A stretch of DNA of 64,000 nucleotides. It comes from Streptococcus sp. sy004 (lineage in GTDB: Bacteria; Bacillota; Bacilli; Lactobacillales; Streptococcaceae). The translations under genes and the position numbers were made by a program. The DNA lies in the NCBI RefSeq assembly GCF_007859205.1, contig NZ_VOHP01000007.1, forward strand, positions 1 to 64,000, written 5' to 3'. Shown piece after piece: positions 41,291 through 51,277 of this stretch (position 1 is the stretch's first letter; the number at the start of each line of letters is the position of its first letter). Below the pieces are notes generated by a model. The model worked only from the letters and a program-made list of their open reading frames with translations, had not been told where the DNA came from and did no database searches.

Positions 41291-44200
41291 TTAGAAAAAA
41301 TCATCAAATAAGCTAAGTTGATTGTCTTCTGGTAAATTGCCCAAGATGTTCATCTCATCCAATTTTTCCACTAGGGTCGTTGACAGACCTCCTCGTTTGC
41401 GTAGCTCAGTCTTAGATAAGAACTCGCCTTCTTCTCTAGCCTTAGCAAATTGCTTGGCCACACTCTCACCCAATCCATCCATGGCAATCAGTGGTGGAAT
41501 CAAGGTATCTCCCTCAATCAAGAATTCGGTTGGGTGGCTACGATAAATATCTAGCTGACCGAATACAAAACCACGCTCCAACATCTCATTCACAAGTTCT
41601 AAGGTCGTAAAGAGATCCATTTCCACCTTGGTTTCTTGATTGTTTTTGCGTTTCTCGGTAATTTCTACCATCTTAGCCTTAACAGCTATCAAACCACCAC
41701 TCATGGTTTTAAGGTCAAAGGCCTTGGCTCTGATTGAGAAATAAGCACAGTAGTAATAAATTGGATAATGCACCTTGAAATAGGCAACACGCAAGGCCAT
41801 CATCACATAGGCAGCCGCATGGGCTTTCGGAAACATGTACTTAATCTTACCACAAGATTCGATATACCAGTCAGGTACTTGATTATCTTGCATGGCTTGA
41901 ATGTAGCCGTTTCTTTCTTCTTCAGAAATTTTCAACCACAGCCCCTTACGCACTCGTTCCATAATGTTAAATGCCATTTTAGGCTCAAGACCGGCGTGCA
42001 TGAGATAAACCATGATGTCGTCCCGACAACCAATAACCGTTGATAGATTGGCAATGCCACGCTTAATCAAATCTTGAGCATTCCCTAACCAAACATCTGT
42101 TCCATGCGACAATCCTGACAGTTGCAACAATTCAGAAAAAGTAGTTGGATGGGTTTCATCAACCATGCCACGCACAAAATTAGTCCCAAACTCAGGAATA
42201 CCTAGCATCCCTGTTGACGTTCCAATCTGTTCAGAACTTACTCCCATAACATCTGTTCCTGAAAAGAGTTTCATGACATCAGGGTCATCCATAGGAATGT
42301 CCATTGGTGAAATACCAGATAAATCCTGTAACTTACGAATCATGGTTGGATCATCATGGCCTAGTACATCTAGCTTCAGGACATTTTCATCAATGTCATG
42401 GAAGTTAAAATGGGTCGTCTGCCAACTGGCTGACAAATCATCTGCTGGGTACTGAACCGGTGTGAAGTCATACACATCCATATAGTTTGGAATAACAACA
42501 ATTCCCCCTGGGTGCTGACCTGTCGTTCGTTTGACACCGGTTGTCCCCATGGCTAAACGATCAACTTCGGCATCACGGTAGAATTTCCCATAATCTCGCT
42601 CATAGCCCTTGACAAAACCATAAGCTGTGCGGTCAGCAACTGTACCAACTGTCCCTGCACGAAAGGCGTTCTCTGCACCAAAAATATCACGAACATCTAA
42701 GTGAGCATTAGGCTGATCCTCACCAGAAAAGTTAAGGTCAATATCTGGCACCTTATCCCCATCAAAGCCAAGGAAGGTTTCAAAGGGAATATCTTGACCA
42801 TCTTTCTTATATAAAATCTCACATTTTGGGCAGTTTTTGTTAGGCAAATCAAAGCCTGACCCATAAGAACCGTCTGTGATAAATTCCGACTGCTGACACT
42901 GCGGACAAACGTAATGCGGAGGCATAGGATTAACCTCAGTAATACCAATCATGGTTGCCACAAAACTAGACCCAACAGATCCACGACTTCCCACCAAATA
43001 ACCACGGTCATTGGAACGTTGAACCAACATCTGCGAGGCGAGATAAATCACGGCAAAGCCATTTCCCAAAATCGACGTCAATTCTTTTTCAATGCGTAAA
43101 TCAATAATATCTGGTAAGGGATTACCATAAATTTCAAAAGCTTTTTCATAAGTCATGCGAGCCACTTGCTCTTCAGCATCCTTGATAAACGGCGTATAAA
43201 GGTCTTTTTTGACCACTTCAACATCCTCAAACACCTCTAGAATCTTATTGGGATTCGTCACAACCAAGTCATAAGCCAACTCTTGCCCTAAGAAGGCAAA
43301 GTCATCCAGCATTTCATTGGTCGTACGAAAATGTGCTTCTGGAAGTGGAGCGGGTTGGGCATTTTCTCCCCGACCAATCGGACGGTTAATCATGGCACCT
43401 TGACCTAAGCTACGAACAATAATTTCACGATAAATGGCATCTTCAGGCTCAAGATAGTGAACATTTCCTGTCGCCAACACAGGCTTATTCAAACGACGTC
43501 CCACTTCAATCAAATCTTTGATAATTTGCTCAATGCCGGCTTGATCCTTAATCATCTCACGCGCCACTAAAGGTTGATAAAGGGCTGGTGGCATAACTTC
43601 GATAAAATCATAATAGTCAGCCACTTCAAGAGCTGCTTCTAAACCCTGGGAAAGAAGCGTGTCAAAGACTTCACCATCAGAACAAGCTGTCCCCAAAATC
43701 AAGCCCTCACGATGTTGTTCTAAAACAGTCCTTGGGATTCTTGCCACCCCAGAAAAATATTTCACATTTGATAGAGAAACTAGCTTAAAGAGATTTTTTA
43801 ATCCCTTTTGATTTTTAACGTAAATCGTGACATGTTTGGTTCTCGCCTTCTTATATGACTCTTCATCAACCAGATCGGTGTTTAATTGATGCAGATGCGT
43901 TATCCCGTGTTTTTCAATGACATCATTGATAAAAATAAAGAGGAGACGACCTGTCGCTTCCGCATCATAATTGGCCATATGATGATGTTCTAGGCTAACT
44001 TGGAAACGTTTAGTCAATGGCCCTAAACCATGACGCTTGAAGTCTGGATACAAGTTTCGAGCAAATTCTAGGGTATCAATAACAGGTTGCGAAATTTTCG
44101 GTAAACCATGACGCTCATAATTAGCATTCATAAAACCGATGTCAAAGGTGGCATTATGGGCAACCATGACCGTCCCTTCGCAAAAGGCTTGGAATTCTCT

Positions 44201-45688
44201 TAATACCTGCTCCAGAGGCTTAGCCCCCTTCAAATGATTATCCGTAATCCCTGTCAAGTCTGTTGTAAACTGACTCAAGGGATAACCTGGGTCAATAAAC
44301 TCATCAAACTGTTCAATGATATTATTCTTGTACATCTTAGAAGCTGCAATCTGAATCAAATGATTGTTCACTGCAGATAAACCTGTTGTTTCCACGTCAA
44401 ACACAACATAGGTCGCTTCTTTTAGTTCAAGTTCCTTTTCATGATAAGTAATCGGCACACGATCCTCAACGATATTGGCCTCTAAACCAAAGATAACCTT
44501 AATCCCAGCTTTTTTACCATGATGATAACCATGTGGGAAACTTTGAACATTTCCATGATCCGTAATGGCAATGGCTGGATGACCCCACTTGGCAGCTTGG
44601 TCAATCAACTTTTCAACCGTTGGTAAGGCGTCCATGGTTGACATATTGGTATGGGCATGAAATTCCACCCGTTTTTGCCCTTCTGGCATGAGATCTTGGC
44701 GTTCTTGATGAACAATTTCTTTCATATCTTGAACTGTCATGGTCAATGACTTGGTGAAGGGATTGTGTTCAATATTACCTCGTACTCGAAGCCAGTTTCC
44801 CTTGCTAACCATGTCAAATTTTTTGAGTTCTTCCTCATCCTTAGCCCAACGTTGCATGGCAAATGACGAAGTATAATCTGTCATCTTGAAATTGATGATA
44901 TGACGACCTGAACGAGTGGTTTTCTTTTCTACATCAAACACCAAACCCTCAAAGACCACACGATTTTCTTCAGTTTCAACTTCAATCATCGGTGTTATTT
45001 CTGCCTTATCAAAACTAGCTTGACGTTGACTTGTCTGGCGCTGAAAATCAAACTTCGTTCCATTTGATTTTTCTTCAACAGGTGGCATACTGGCTTCAAG
45101 AGAAGCTCTAATTTGAGCAGCTTCTTGGCTAGCCTTCTCCATCACTTCTTGCTTACTCGCTTCGACATCTGCCTTGATGGCTTGCGTCATTTGATTATCT
45201 GATACAATGTCAAAGTTAAGTTGACCAAAACCAAAACGCACAAACATCTGACTCAATTTGGGGAGATGGTTTTTCCGAAAATGGTCATTATTGACAAAGT
45301 CTGGTCCTAGAATACTAACTTGTTTTCCATCATAGGTCACTGATAACTGAGCAAATGAAGCACGAAAACTATCGTCATTACAAGGCTCTTGCTCAAAAGC
45401 CTCTTGATAATAGGCTTGAAGTAGGTCATCAGAAAAAACAGGATTTTGAACAGCTATGGTTAAACTTGCCCTAATATCTGCCTTGTCAAAGGCATCAGAC
45501 AAGGCAATACGCAACGTTCGATAACTTGCCACTGGTAAAATTTCTGGAAATTTTAGTTCAAATTCCCACCAACGAGATTTGGCATGCACCTTAACCTCGC
45601 CAATCTCAGCAGACAAAAAATGCTGGGAGTTTTTCAACTCCAAGGGCAATTCAATCTGATCCATCAATTGTTGAAACAAGCCTGACAT
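41291..45688 (-). CDS. polC: DNA polymerase III PolC (Gram-positive type)
   Basis: The 1465-residue replicative polymerase of low-GC Gram-positives. It has an N-terminal domain and an OB-fold near 240-320. A split PHP domain has [19 protein letters not shown] and [17 protein letters not shown]. The 3'-5' proofreading exonuclease ([20 protein letters not shown]) is inserted in the PHP domain. A zinc finger (CPQCQQSEF ... CPKCE) precedes the polymerase core with [16 protein letters not shown]. The start is the ATG at 45688, six bases after AAGGAG; the open frame continues upstream but is not supported. It is monocistronic, divergent from yaaA. Confidence 0.97.
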   Translation of the reverse strand: MSGLFQQLMDQIELPLELKNSQHFLSAEIGEVKVHAKSRWWEFELKFPEILPVASYRTLRIALSDAFDKADIRASLTIAVQNPVFSDDLLQAYYQEAFEQEPCNDDSFRASFAQLSVTYDGKQVSILGPDFVNNDHFRKNHLPKLSQMFVRFGFGQLNFDIVSDNQMTQAIKADVEASKQEVMEKASQEAAQIRASLEASMPPVEEKSNGTKFDFQRQTSQRQASFDKAEITPMIEVETEENRVVFEGLVFDVEKKTTRSGRHIINFKMTDYTSSFAMQRWAKDEEELKKFDMVSKGNWLRVRGNIEHNPFTKSLTMTVQDMKEIVHQERQDLMPEGQKRVEFHAHTNMSTMDALPTVEKLIDQAAKWGHPAIAITDHGNVQSFPHGYHHGKKAGIKVIFGLEANIVEDRVPITYHEKELELKEATYVVFDVETTGLSAVNNHLIQIAASKMYKNNIIEQFDEFIDPGYPLSQFTTDLTGITDNHLKGAKPLEQVLREFQAFCEGTVMVAHNATFDIGFMNANYERHGLPKISQPVIDTLEFARNLYPDFKRHGLGPLTKRFQVSLEHHHMANYDAEATGRLLFIFINDVIEKHGITHLHQLNTDLVDEESYKKARTKHVTIYVKNQKGLKNLFKLVSLSNVKYFSGVARIPRTVLEQHREGLILGTACSDGEVFDTLLSQGLEAALEVADYYDFIEVMPPALYQPLVAREMIKDQAGIEQIIKDLIEVGRRLNKPVLATGNVHYLEPEDAIYREIIVRSLGQGAMINRPIGRGENAQPAPLPEAHFRTTNEMLDDFAFLGQELAYDLVVTNPNKILEVFEDVEVVKKDLYTPFIKDAEEQVARMTYEKAFEIYGNPLPDIIDLRIEKELTSILGNGFAVIYLASQMLVQRSNDRGYLVGSRGSVGSSFVATMIGITEVNPMPPHYVCPQCQQSEFITDGSYGSGFDLPNKNCPKCEILYKKDGQDIPFETFLGFDGDKVPDIDLNFSGEDQPNAHLDVRDIFGAENAFRAGTVGTVADRTAYGFVKGYERDYGKFYRDAEVDRLAMGTTGVKRTTGQHPGGIVVIPNYMDVYDFTPVQYPADDLSASWQTTHFNFHDIDENVLKLDVLGHDDPTMIRKLQDLSGISPMDIPMDDPDVMKLFSGTDVMGVSSEQIGTSTGMLGIPEFGTNFVRGMVDETHPTTFSELLQLSGLSHGTDVWLGNAQDLIKRGIANLSTVIGCRDDIMVYLMHAGLEPKMAFNIMERVRKGLWLKISEEERNGYIQAMQDNQVPDWYIESCGKIKYMFPKAHAAAYVMMALRVAYFKVHYPIYYYCAYFSIRAKAFDLKTMSGGLIAVKAKMVEITEKRKNNQETKVEMDLFTTLELVNEMLERGFVFGQLDIYRSHPTEFLIEGDTLIPPLIAMDGLGESVAKQFAKAREEGEFLSKTELRKRGGLSTTLVEKLDEMNILGNLPEDNQLSLFDDFF

Positions 45689-45715
45689 AAACTTCTCCTT
45701 GTAGGTAGTAGGTTT

Positions 45716-45802
45716 ATTATACCAAAAAAGACCACCTGCGTCAGAAATCAAAAAGCCTGCTATAAAGCGAATACTTGACTTTATCCCATAAGACCCTAAA
45801 AT
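45716..45802. promoter_or_regulatory. Divergent promoters of polC and yaaA
   Basis: Minus strand: extended -10 TGGTATAAT (hexamer 45716-45721) with TCTGAC 18 bases before, for polC. Plus strand: TTGACT (45775-45780), 16 bases, TAAAAT (45797-45802) for yaaA. The yaaA -10 ends only six bases before its ATG, so the transcript would be nearly leaderless. Confidence 0.65.
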
Positions 45803-45808
45803 AGAGAT

Positions 45809-46537
45809 ATGAAATTCTTAATTCCCACTGCTAAAGAAATGAAACTAGGCCAGCCAAAAGCTAACCAACCCCTTTCGGTCAAAAGTCAAGCAATCATTGA
45901 CCAACTCTTACACTATGACTTAGACGGCTTGGCTAAACTCTACAAGATAAAAACAGAAGCCGCCCTCAAAGAACAAGACAGACTAAGAGCCATTCAAACT
46001 GGAGAGGCCCTTTCTTATTCTGCCATTGAGTTATTTAATGGGTTGATGTATCGCCAGATTGACGAGAAAACCTTGATAGATGGAGCTGATTTTATCCAGA
46101 AACAGGTTTTTATCACAACTGCTCTTTACGGTATAATCAATGCCACTCATCCTATTCAACCACATCGCTTGGATTTTAACTGTCCCCTTAAAGTTGACAA
46201 TCAATCACTCAAAACTTACTGGCGACAAGACTATGATCAATTTATTGGTCAAGAACCCATTATCTCACTTTTATCTAGTGAATTTGAACAGGTCTTTTCT
46301 AAAAGATTAACCCAACGACTGATTAAGATTCGTTTCCATGAAGAAAAAAACGGTCAATTAAAAACCCATTCGACGATTTCAAAAAAGGCTCGTGGGCAGT
46401 TTCTCAATCAAGTTATCCAACAACAAGTACAAGAACTTGAACAGATCAAAAAACTAACCTTTAATCAATTTACTTACCAGCCTCAACTATCTGATCAATC
46501 AACTCTCGTTTTTGTTAAAAAAGAGATTAAGCCCTAG
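45809..46537 (+). CDS. yaaA: Peroxide stress protein YaaA (UPF0246)
   Basis: A 242-residue cytoplasmic protein of the YaaA family. In E. coli YaaA limits free iron and so protects DNA and protein during H2O2 stress, and the fold binds DNA. Family motifs: [12 protein letters not shown] at the start, [14 protein letters not shown] in the middle, and [13 protein letters not shown] near the end. A protective role fits an organism with GlpO and SpxB. It has a plus-strand promoter with almost no leader and a weak AGAG before the ATG. Confidence 0.88.
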   Translation: MKFLIPTAKEMKLGQPKANQPLSVKSQAIIDQLLHYDLDGLAKLYKIKTEAALKEQDRLRAIQTGEALSYSAIELFNGLMYRQIDEKTLIDGADFIQKQVFITTALYGIINATHPIQPHRLDFNCPLKVDNQSLKTYWRQDYDQFIGQEPIISLLSSEFEQVFSKRLTQRLIKIRFHEEKNGQLKTHSTISKKARGQFLNQVIQQQVQELEQIKKLTFNQFTYQPQLSDQSTLVFVKKEIKP

Positions 46538-46549
46538 CTTAATCTCTTT
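46520..46549. terminator. Bidirectional terminator between yaaA and the GNAT gene
   Basis: Perfect 12-bp stem AAAGAGATTAAG / CTTAATCTCTTT with a six-base loop that includes the yaaA stop, with T-rich sequence on the plus side and T from an A-run on the minus side. Confidence 0.85.
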
Positions 46550-46552
46550 TCT

Positions 46553-47056
46553 TTAATCTTTCAAATCAATCCAATAGCGTTCGGTACCTTGTCTAACATC
46601 TTCCAAGACGCCACCACAGGCCAAGATAGTTCTGCGACTGGCTTCATTAGTTACATCACAAGTCAATAACACTCGATAAATATTTTTAGAAAAACATTCT
46701 TTAAGTCCCAACCGTAGTTGCTCCTTAGCATAGCCTTGACCCCTTTGGCTTGGTCGGATAGAATAACCAATATGCCCACCTTGTTCCAATAAGGCATCAT
46801 TTAATCTCAATCGTAGATGTAAAAAGCCAAGAGCTTGACCTGCCTCGTCAAAAGAAACAAACTGAATAGCAGGCACAAAACCTTCTGGAAGATTCAAGCC
46901 TTGTTCAGCAGCCAAATTGGATTGTAACCAATCTGAGTAATTAAAGTCTTCCTGTGGCCAAAAACCGCCATCTGATGCCGACTTCTGTTGAGTAAATTCC
47001 GCCATCATTTCTAAAACAGCTTGACAATCCATTAGAGTTGGTCGTCTTAACTCCAT
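46553..47056 (-). CDS. GNAT family N-acetyltransferase
   Basis: A 167-residue acetyltransferase using acetyl-CoA; the acceptor cannot be told. The cofactor-binding motif A, IGYSIRPSQRGQGYAKEQL, lies near 105-123, and CDVTNEASRRTILACGG is motif B. The sequence suggests the class that modifies small molecules or protein N-termini (RimJ/YjdJ-like). The start is the ATG at 47056 behind AGGAGG; a longer frame reaches into the upstream gene. Fourteen bases after the oxidoreductase, so one operon. Confidence 0.85.
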   Translation of the reverse strand: MELRRPTLMDCQAVLEMMAEFTQQKSASDGGFWPQEDFNYSDWLQSNLAAEQGLNLPEGFVPAIQFVSFDEAGQALGFLHLRLRLNDALLEQGGHIGYSIRPSQRGQGYAKEQLRLGLKECFSKNIYRVLLTCDVTNEASRRTILACGGVLEDVRQGTERYWIDLKD

Positions 47057-47070
47057 AACAAACCTCCTTT

Positions 47071-48015
47071 TTACTCTTTGATAATATCTATAAGTTTCAC
47101 GTCTAACATTCCTTGTTCTTTTGTCGCCTGATTGATTTGATGACACAGGTAATGACTCAGCAAACTACTCTTAGGAGATACTGGATTTTCTCCTGTCTTA
47201 ACTGCTTCTAAAAATGCTAAAATGATACTTTCAAAGCCTCGCTTATAAAGAGTCGTTTCCCAAGAACCAAACATATCTTTGACGACTTGATTGCTCTTAT
47301 AAATCGTCAACTCATCTAAATTTTCCAAATGATAAGTTGCTTCTGCAGTTTGTACTTCCATAACCTCCCTACGGCTACCTGATTGCAAATTCATGCTAGC
47401 AACCACCGTTGCCGTCTGTGTTTCTAAAGTCACACTTACTTGACTTAATTGACCTTGGTCCAGATGATAACGATAATAGGCAGATTTTGGGCGATCATCA
47501 CACAAAAATAAAGCCGTATCTAAGGGATGGATAAAAAAATCAAATAACTTAAACTGCTTATCTCCTGGACGATTAAGGTCGTTTTTTTCCACTAAAATCC
47601 GCTTTTTCTTCTCTTGCTCTTTCATAGTCAACACCTTAGGAGCAAAACGACGATTAAAGCCTGTCATCAAAAAGGTTTGGTGGTCTTTTGCCAAACGATA
47701 TAAACCAAGTACCTCATCATAAGTTTCGGCGACTGGTTTATCCATATAAACAGGAATCCCCTTTTTCAAAAAAATCTGGGCGATTTCCACATGAGCCTTT
47801 GTTGCCGCATGAATAAAGACACCATCTAAATTGGCCGCTGCCAAAGATTCCAAACTCGTATAGATGGTTTGATGCCCAAAGCAGCTAGCCACTTCTGTTA
47901 AGACATCTTGATTTCGTGTAAATAAATGCCAGTGAACATCTTTGATTTGTCGCATAAAGGGTAAATATGCCTTTTGTGCGATTGCTCCCAACCCAACCAG
48001 TCCAATTGCCTGCAT
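47071..48015 (-). CDS. Gfo/Idh/MocA family oxidoreductase
   Basis: A 314-residue NAD(P)-dependent oxidoreductase. The Rossmann motif GLVGLGAIAQKAY is at 5-17, and the catalytic-loop motif DKPVAET is near 92-98 (EKP in most members). The C-terminal domain has TGFNRRFAPKVLTMKEQ and DLNRPGDKQFKLFDFFIHPL with the likely catalytic His. Such enzymes act on sugars, inositols or virulence-related small molecules; the substrate is open. The second of two ATG codons (48015) is preferred, six bases after AGGAG. Confidence 0.88.
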   Translation of the reverse strand: MQAIGLVGLGAIAQKAYLPFMRQIKDVHWHLFTRNQDVLTEVASCFGHQTIYTSLESLAAANLDGVFIHAATKAHVEIAQIFLKKGIPVYMDKPVAETYDEVLGLYRLAKDHQTFLMTGFNRRFAPKVLTMKEQEKKKRILVEKNDLNRPGDKQFKLFDFFIHPLDTALFLCDDRPKSAYYRYHLDQGQLSQVSVTLETQTATVVASMNLQSGSRREVMEVQTAEATYHLENLDELTIYKSNQVVKDMFGSWETTLYKRGFESIILAFLEAVKTGENPVSPKSSLLSHYLCHQINQATKEQGMLDVKLIDIIKE

Positions 48016-48024
48016 CATATTCTC

Positions 48025-48171
48025 CTATTTACCTTGCTGCTTTACCTTATCCAAAAATCTTGCTTTCAAGTCTTGCACGCGTGCCTTTTTATCACTTTTC
48101 ACCTTGGAATGTTTCTCGTGAAACCTCTCTACCTGTGCTTGACCCTTATAATCTAATTGATATTTTCCCAT
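48025..48171 (-). CDS. Small basic hypothetical protein (48 aa)
   Basis: A short gene on the minus strand encoding 48 residues, starting MGKYQLDYKGQAQVERFHEK and ending VKQQGK. It is highly charged, with Lys-rich helical character and no signal or membrane segment. AAAGGAG lies at good distance before the ATG. Its stop is nine bases before the oxidoreductase start, and the downstream ribosome site overlaps its stop, so it is probably the first gene of that operon. I recall similar small proteins in other streptococci but cannot name a function. Confidence 0.7.
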   Translation of the reverse strand: MGKYQLDYKGQAQVERFHEKHSKVKSDKKARVQDLKARFLDKVKQQGK

Positions 48172-48233
48172 TTTGTTCTCCTTTCAAATATACCAACCTG
48201 TAAAAATGCCTAAAGGAAGTTGTTAACGCTACT

Positions 48234-48239
48234 ATTCTA
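48234..48239 (-). promoter_or_regulatory. -10 box for the 48-residue gene operon
   Basis: Extended -10 TGGTAGAAT on the minus strand, about 65 bases before the small gene. No good -35 is visible. The rest of 48172-48347 holds this promoter and a weak terminator only. Confidence 0.5.
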
Positions 48240-48315
48240 CCATAAAGAAAGAACATCCGCTTACTCACAACCGTTAAACACCCTTTTAAAATTAGCTGTT
48301 GGGGAATCAACATAA

Positions 48316-48342
48316 ATACCCTGTGCTACTAACACAAGGTAT
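48316..48342 (-). terminator. Candidate terminator after the membrane protein gene
   Basis: Stem ATACCTTGTG / CACAGGGTAT on the minus strand (one G-U pair) with a seven-base loop, close after the stop codon. The following tract TTATG is only weakly T-rich, so efficiency is uncertain. Confidence 0.5.
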
Positions 48343-48347
48343 CGATT

Positions 48348-49952
48348 TTATTTTAATTGATAGACTGTAAAATTAGACACCTTAGCCACACTTAGAGCCT
48401 TATAATTCGTTTGCAAATCTTTTTTCAAGTCATCAGATAGTTTCATCTGCTTATTAACTACAATATAATTAGCTTGATTTTGCAACAACTCATCTTCTAA
48501 GGTTTTGTTATTCATTGAACTTGACGCATAGCCTACTGGCAAAATCAATTGAGAACTTGGCGTCAATTGGCTATCCGCATAAATCTTTGGCTGATTATCC
48601 CAAACATAGATTTTCTCATCTTCTGTCACTGTCTTTTTCAAATATTGGGCAATGCGAATACGATCTGCAACGAATTTTTGCTGATCAAAGGCCTGCCAAA
48701 TTGGATAAGCAATACCAAATACAAAAACCAAAATAGGCAGGTATAAATGAGATTTCAGTAACTTAGCAAACAATCTACCATCAACTTGCCCTGCTTTAAC
48801 ACGTCTATGAGAATGCGATTGTTTGACTTTTTCTTGTCTTTGATTTAACCAAAGCACAGTTAATAATAAACCATAAATCAAACCATCCAATAAAGCGTAT
48901 GGCTCAAAGGTCTGAGCTCCCAAGGCATAAGGTAGTGATACAAGGAGCATTAGAAAAAGAAAGCCTCGTACGAGTGGTGACGATTTTGTCGCTTCTGGCT
49001 CAAATTTTTTAAGAAATCCAAGTAAACCAAGCAATAGACCACCAAAAAGAGCTAGCAGTAACTGAGCACCTAAACTTTGCCACAAATCAGCTGTTCCTCG
49101 AACTAATACACTCAAGTGATAGATAATAGCTTGAGAAAAATAAGGGCTTAAAATCTGTAGATTGATTAAAAAATAAGCCCCACTATAAAACACTAAAATA
49201 CTACCAAAAATCAAACAAAGTAGTTGATAAACTCCCTTGGCTTTTTCCTTACGTCTAAGATTGACAATAAACACAAAGACTGCTGACAAAAACCAAAAAG
49301 TCAAAGTCCTAGGTTCAAGTAAAATACTGATAGCCCCAAGAAAGCCATACAACATAAAGGATTCATCAGGGGTGCTTTGATGAAAATATTTCGTTAAGAA
49401 CCAAAGGCCGATTAAAACAAAAGGTAAGGCAAATTGCACGGGATACAAGCCACCAAAACCCATACTAAGATTGAGCAAGTAAAAACTCAAACTAGCCACT
49501 AAAGCCAAATCTTGCTTATGTGTCAAATAGGCAACCAAGCGATAAAAATAAGCTCCTGACACATAAAAAGCAAGTACCTGAACCACGGTCAGCCATGCAC
49601 TTGATCCTAAAACATAACTAGCTGCCACCAAGGCATAGTACAAAATGCCTCCTGTCGCAAAAATATCACCATAAGGCAACAAGCCCTTGGTCAACATTAA
49701 GCCTGTATAAAGATGCTGAGATTGCGTAAGATTGGCTAAGCTGTTCAAGACTGGTAAGCCAACATTGATTGCCCCTACTAATAAACTAAAGATAAACAAG
49801 TAAAAACGGTGTTTACCCGATATAGACACCTTGTAAGGCGATGGTTTACCTATGGTTTTCTCTTCGTTTAACTTCGCAGTTCGACTATAATGTCTAGTCA
49901 CATCTGTCTGAGAAAAATCAGTCATATCCTGACTTCTTTCATTATATTTCAT
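48348..49952 (-). CDS. Polytopic membrane protein, GT-C glycosyltransferase-like
   Basis: A 534-residue integral membrane protein with a cytoplasmic N-terminal tail of about 45 residues, roughly eleven hydrophobic helices and a soluble C-terminal domain of about 120 residues. The first outer loop has an acidic residue in LPYGDIFATGG, the place where GT-C glycosyltransferases keep their catalytic Asp, followed by LYYAL. The C-terminal part (IYVWDNQPKIY, ANYIVVNKQMK) resembles the outer domain of such enzymes. Lipid-linked sugar transfer to a wall polymer is plausible but not shown. AAGGAG precedes the ATG. Confidence 0.6.
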   Translation of the reverse strand: MKYNERSQDMTDFSQTDVTRHYSRTAKLNEEKTIGKPSPYKVSISGKHRFYLFIFSLLVGAINVGLPVLNSLANLTQSQHLYTGLMLTKGLLPYGDIFATGGILYYALVAASYVLGSSAWLTVVQVLAFYVSGAYFYRLVAYLTHKQDLALVASLSFYLLNLSMGFGGLYPVQFALPFVLIGLWFLTKYFHQSTPDESFMLYGFLGAISILLEPRTLTFWFLSAVFVFIVNLRRKEKAKGVYQLLCLIFGSILVFYSGAYFLINLQILSPYFSQAIIYHLSVLVRGTADLWQSLGAQLLLALFGGLLLGLLGFLKKFEPEATKSSPLVRGFLFLMLLVSLPYALGAQTFEPYALLDGLIYGLLLTVLWLNQRQEKVKQSHSHRRVKAGQVDGRLFAKLLKSHLYLPILVFVFGIAYPIWQAFDQQKFVADRIRIAQYLKKTVTEDEKIYVWDNQPKIYADSQLTPSSQLILPVGYASSSMNNKTLEDELLQNQANYIVVNKQMKLSDDLKKDLQTNYKALSVAKVSNFTVYQLK

Positions 49953-49994
49953 TCGTCACTCCTTTATTTACGCTTACTTCCAGTATAGCAGATT

Positions 49995-50117
49995 TCACTG
50001 TTTAGTCAATTTTTCAAGAAGTCTCACATAACGAACCAGATCCCTAAAACGATGGTAAACTTGACGATGATAAACCCGTAAAAATTCTCTTTCTTCCAAG
50101 GTTAATTCTTGTTTCAT
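49995..50117 (-). CDS. Possible 40-residue small protein
   Basis: Minus-strand frame of 40 residues, MKQELTLEEREFLRVYHRQV followed by YHRFRDLVRYVRLLEKLTKQ: a strongly amphipathic, charged helical sequence with coding-like composition. It lies after the terminator of the DUF1292 gene and has no clear ribosome site (AATAAG only). It may be a real small gene expressed by readthrough, or a remnant. Confidence 0.45.
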   Translation of the reverse strand: MKQELTLEEREFLRVYHRQVYHRFRDLVRYVRLLEKLTKQ

Positions 50118-50139
50118 ACTTATTTATTCGTCATTTGTA

Positions 50140-50168
50140 TGAAAAAAACTGGACAATTGCCCAGTTTA
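50140..50168 (-). terminator. Terminator after the DUF1292 gene
   Basis: Stem AAACTGG / CCAGTTT with an eight-base loop at the stop codon, followed on the minus strand by seven T. It ends the ireB-ruvX-DUF1292 transcript. Confidence 0.88.
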
Positions 50169-50169
50169 A

Positions 50170-50481
50170 TTAGTCTTGTTCTTCATCTAAAAAGCTATTA
50201 AAAACTTCTTCAATCATATTCCATTCAGCTTCTGCATCTTCTGGAATAGGTTGTAAATCACCTTCTGTACCATCTTCATTTTCAACAAATGAATAGGCTT
50301 GAATTTCAACCTGACCTGCTTCGTCTTCTTCGGCACCAACTGGTACTAAAAGAACATAGTTTTTACCAAATTCTTCTTGACCATCAATCGTCAAAAGAAT
50401 TTCAAAAAGCGTTTCATTACCAGCTTCATCAACTAAGGTAATCACTTCATGATCATGATTGTGTTCGTGTTGTTCTGTCAT
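50170..50481 (-). CDS. DUF1292 (UPF0473, YrzB-like) protein
   Basis: A 103-residue very acidic protein with a His-rich start ([11 protein letters not shown]) followed by [20 protein letters not shown], the DUF1292 core. No membrane segment. Function unknown. It is the third gene of the conserved Firmicute trio ireB-ruvX-DUF1292, 11 bases after ruvX. The His/Asp-rich N-terminus could bind metal, which is conjecture. Confidence 0.88.
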   Translation of the reverse strand: MTEQHEHNHDHEVITLVDEAGNETLFEILLTIDGQEEFGKNYVLLVPVGAEEDEAGQVEIQAYSFVENEDGTEGDLQPIPEDAEAEWNMIEEVFNSFLDEEQD

Positions 50482-50492
50482 CTCTTTTCTCC

Positions 50493-50912
50493 TTAAAACA
50501 TACGATCTAAATAATTTTGCAAAATTAACTGGGCAGCTAATTTATCAATAACCTTCTTACGTTTATTGCGGCTGATATCTGCTTGTTCAACCAACATGCG
50601 TTCAGCCTGAACAGTTGTTAAGCGTTCATCTTGGTAGTCAACCGTCAACTTAAAACGTTCTTCTACTTGTTGACCATAAGCTAAACTTGCCTCAACTCGA
50701 GGACCACTGGTATTGTTCATGTTCTTCGGTAAGCCGACCACAACCTTATCCACTTGATAAGTCTTAATCAACTCTTCCAACCGTTCAAAACCAAATTCTT
50801 CCTTATCTTCATTGATAGGGATGATTTCTAAACCTTGTGCTGTAAAGCCAAGTGGATCACTAATGGCTACACCAACCGTTTTAGAACCAACATCTAGCCC
50901 CATAATTCTCAT
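50493..50912 (-). CDS. ruvX: Pre-16S rRNA nuclease / Holliday junction resolvase-like RuvX
   Basis: A 139-residue RNase H-fold protein of the YqgF family. It has [17 protein letters not shown] near 4-20 with a catalytic Asp, [15 protein letters not shown] in the middle and [13 protein letters not shown] with acidic residues late. YqgF members mature the 5' end of 16S rRNA; resolvase activity was the earlier proposal. Its ATG overlaps the ireB stop by four bases (ATGA). Confidence 0.93.
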   Translation of the reverse strand: MRIMGLDVGSKTVGVAISDPLGFTAQGLEIIPINEDKEEFGFERLEELIKTYQVDKVVVGLPKNMNNTSGPRVEASLAYGQQVEERFKLTVDYQDERLTTVQAERMLVEQADISRNKRKKVIDKLAAQLILQNYLDRMF

Positions 50913-51178
50913 AGGTTATCAATTCCATTTCCTTTGAGGTAGTAGCGAACCAACTCTTCCACTAGTTCATCTCGCTCATATTTACGAATCTGATTACGCG
51001 CATCATTATAACGAGGAATATAGGCTGGATCCCCACTTAGCACATAGCCAACAATCTGATTGATTGGGTTATAGCCTTTTTCATCAAGTGAATGGTAAAC
51101 TGAAGTTAAAGTTTCGCCAATTTCCTTTTTGTTGCCATCATCTAGCTTAAAGCGAACTGTTTCATCTGTAAATCCCAT
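50909..51178 (-). CDS. ireB: IreB family regulatory phosphoprotein (UPF0297)
   Basis: An 89-residue protein starting [20 protein letters not shown]. In Enterococcus faecalis IreB is a substrate of the Ser/Thr kinase IreK and dampens cephalosporin resistance; threonines near the N-terminus (TDET) correspond to the phosphorylated zone. The start is the ATG at 51178, after AAGG; a GTG at 51187 is less likely. It is first of the ireB-ruvX-DUF1292 operon. Confidence 0.9.
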   Translation of the reverse strand: MGFTDETVRFKLDDGNKKEIGETLTSVYHSLDEKGYNPINQIVGYVLSGDPAYIPRYNDARNQIRKYERDELVEELVRYYLKGNGIDNL

Positions 51179-51213
51179 AAAATCCACCTTCTCTCCTAAT
51201 AATCTTACGTTTA

Positions 51214-51242
51214 ATTATATCTTATTTTCAACTATTTCACAA
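51214..51242 (-). promoter_or_regulatory. Promoter of ireB-ruvX-DUF1292
   Basis: -35 TTGTGA (51237-51242), 17-base spacer and -10 TATAAT (51214-51219) on the minus strand, with a leader of about 30 bases. Confidence 0.78.
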
Positions 51243-51277
51243 GGACAATCACTTATTTTCATGATTTATTCATCAAC

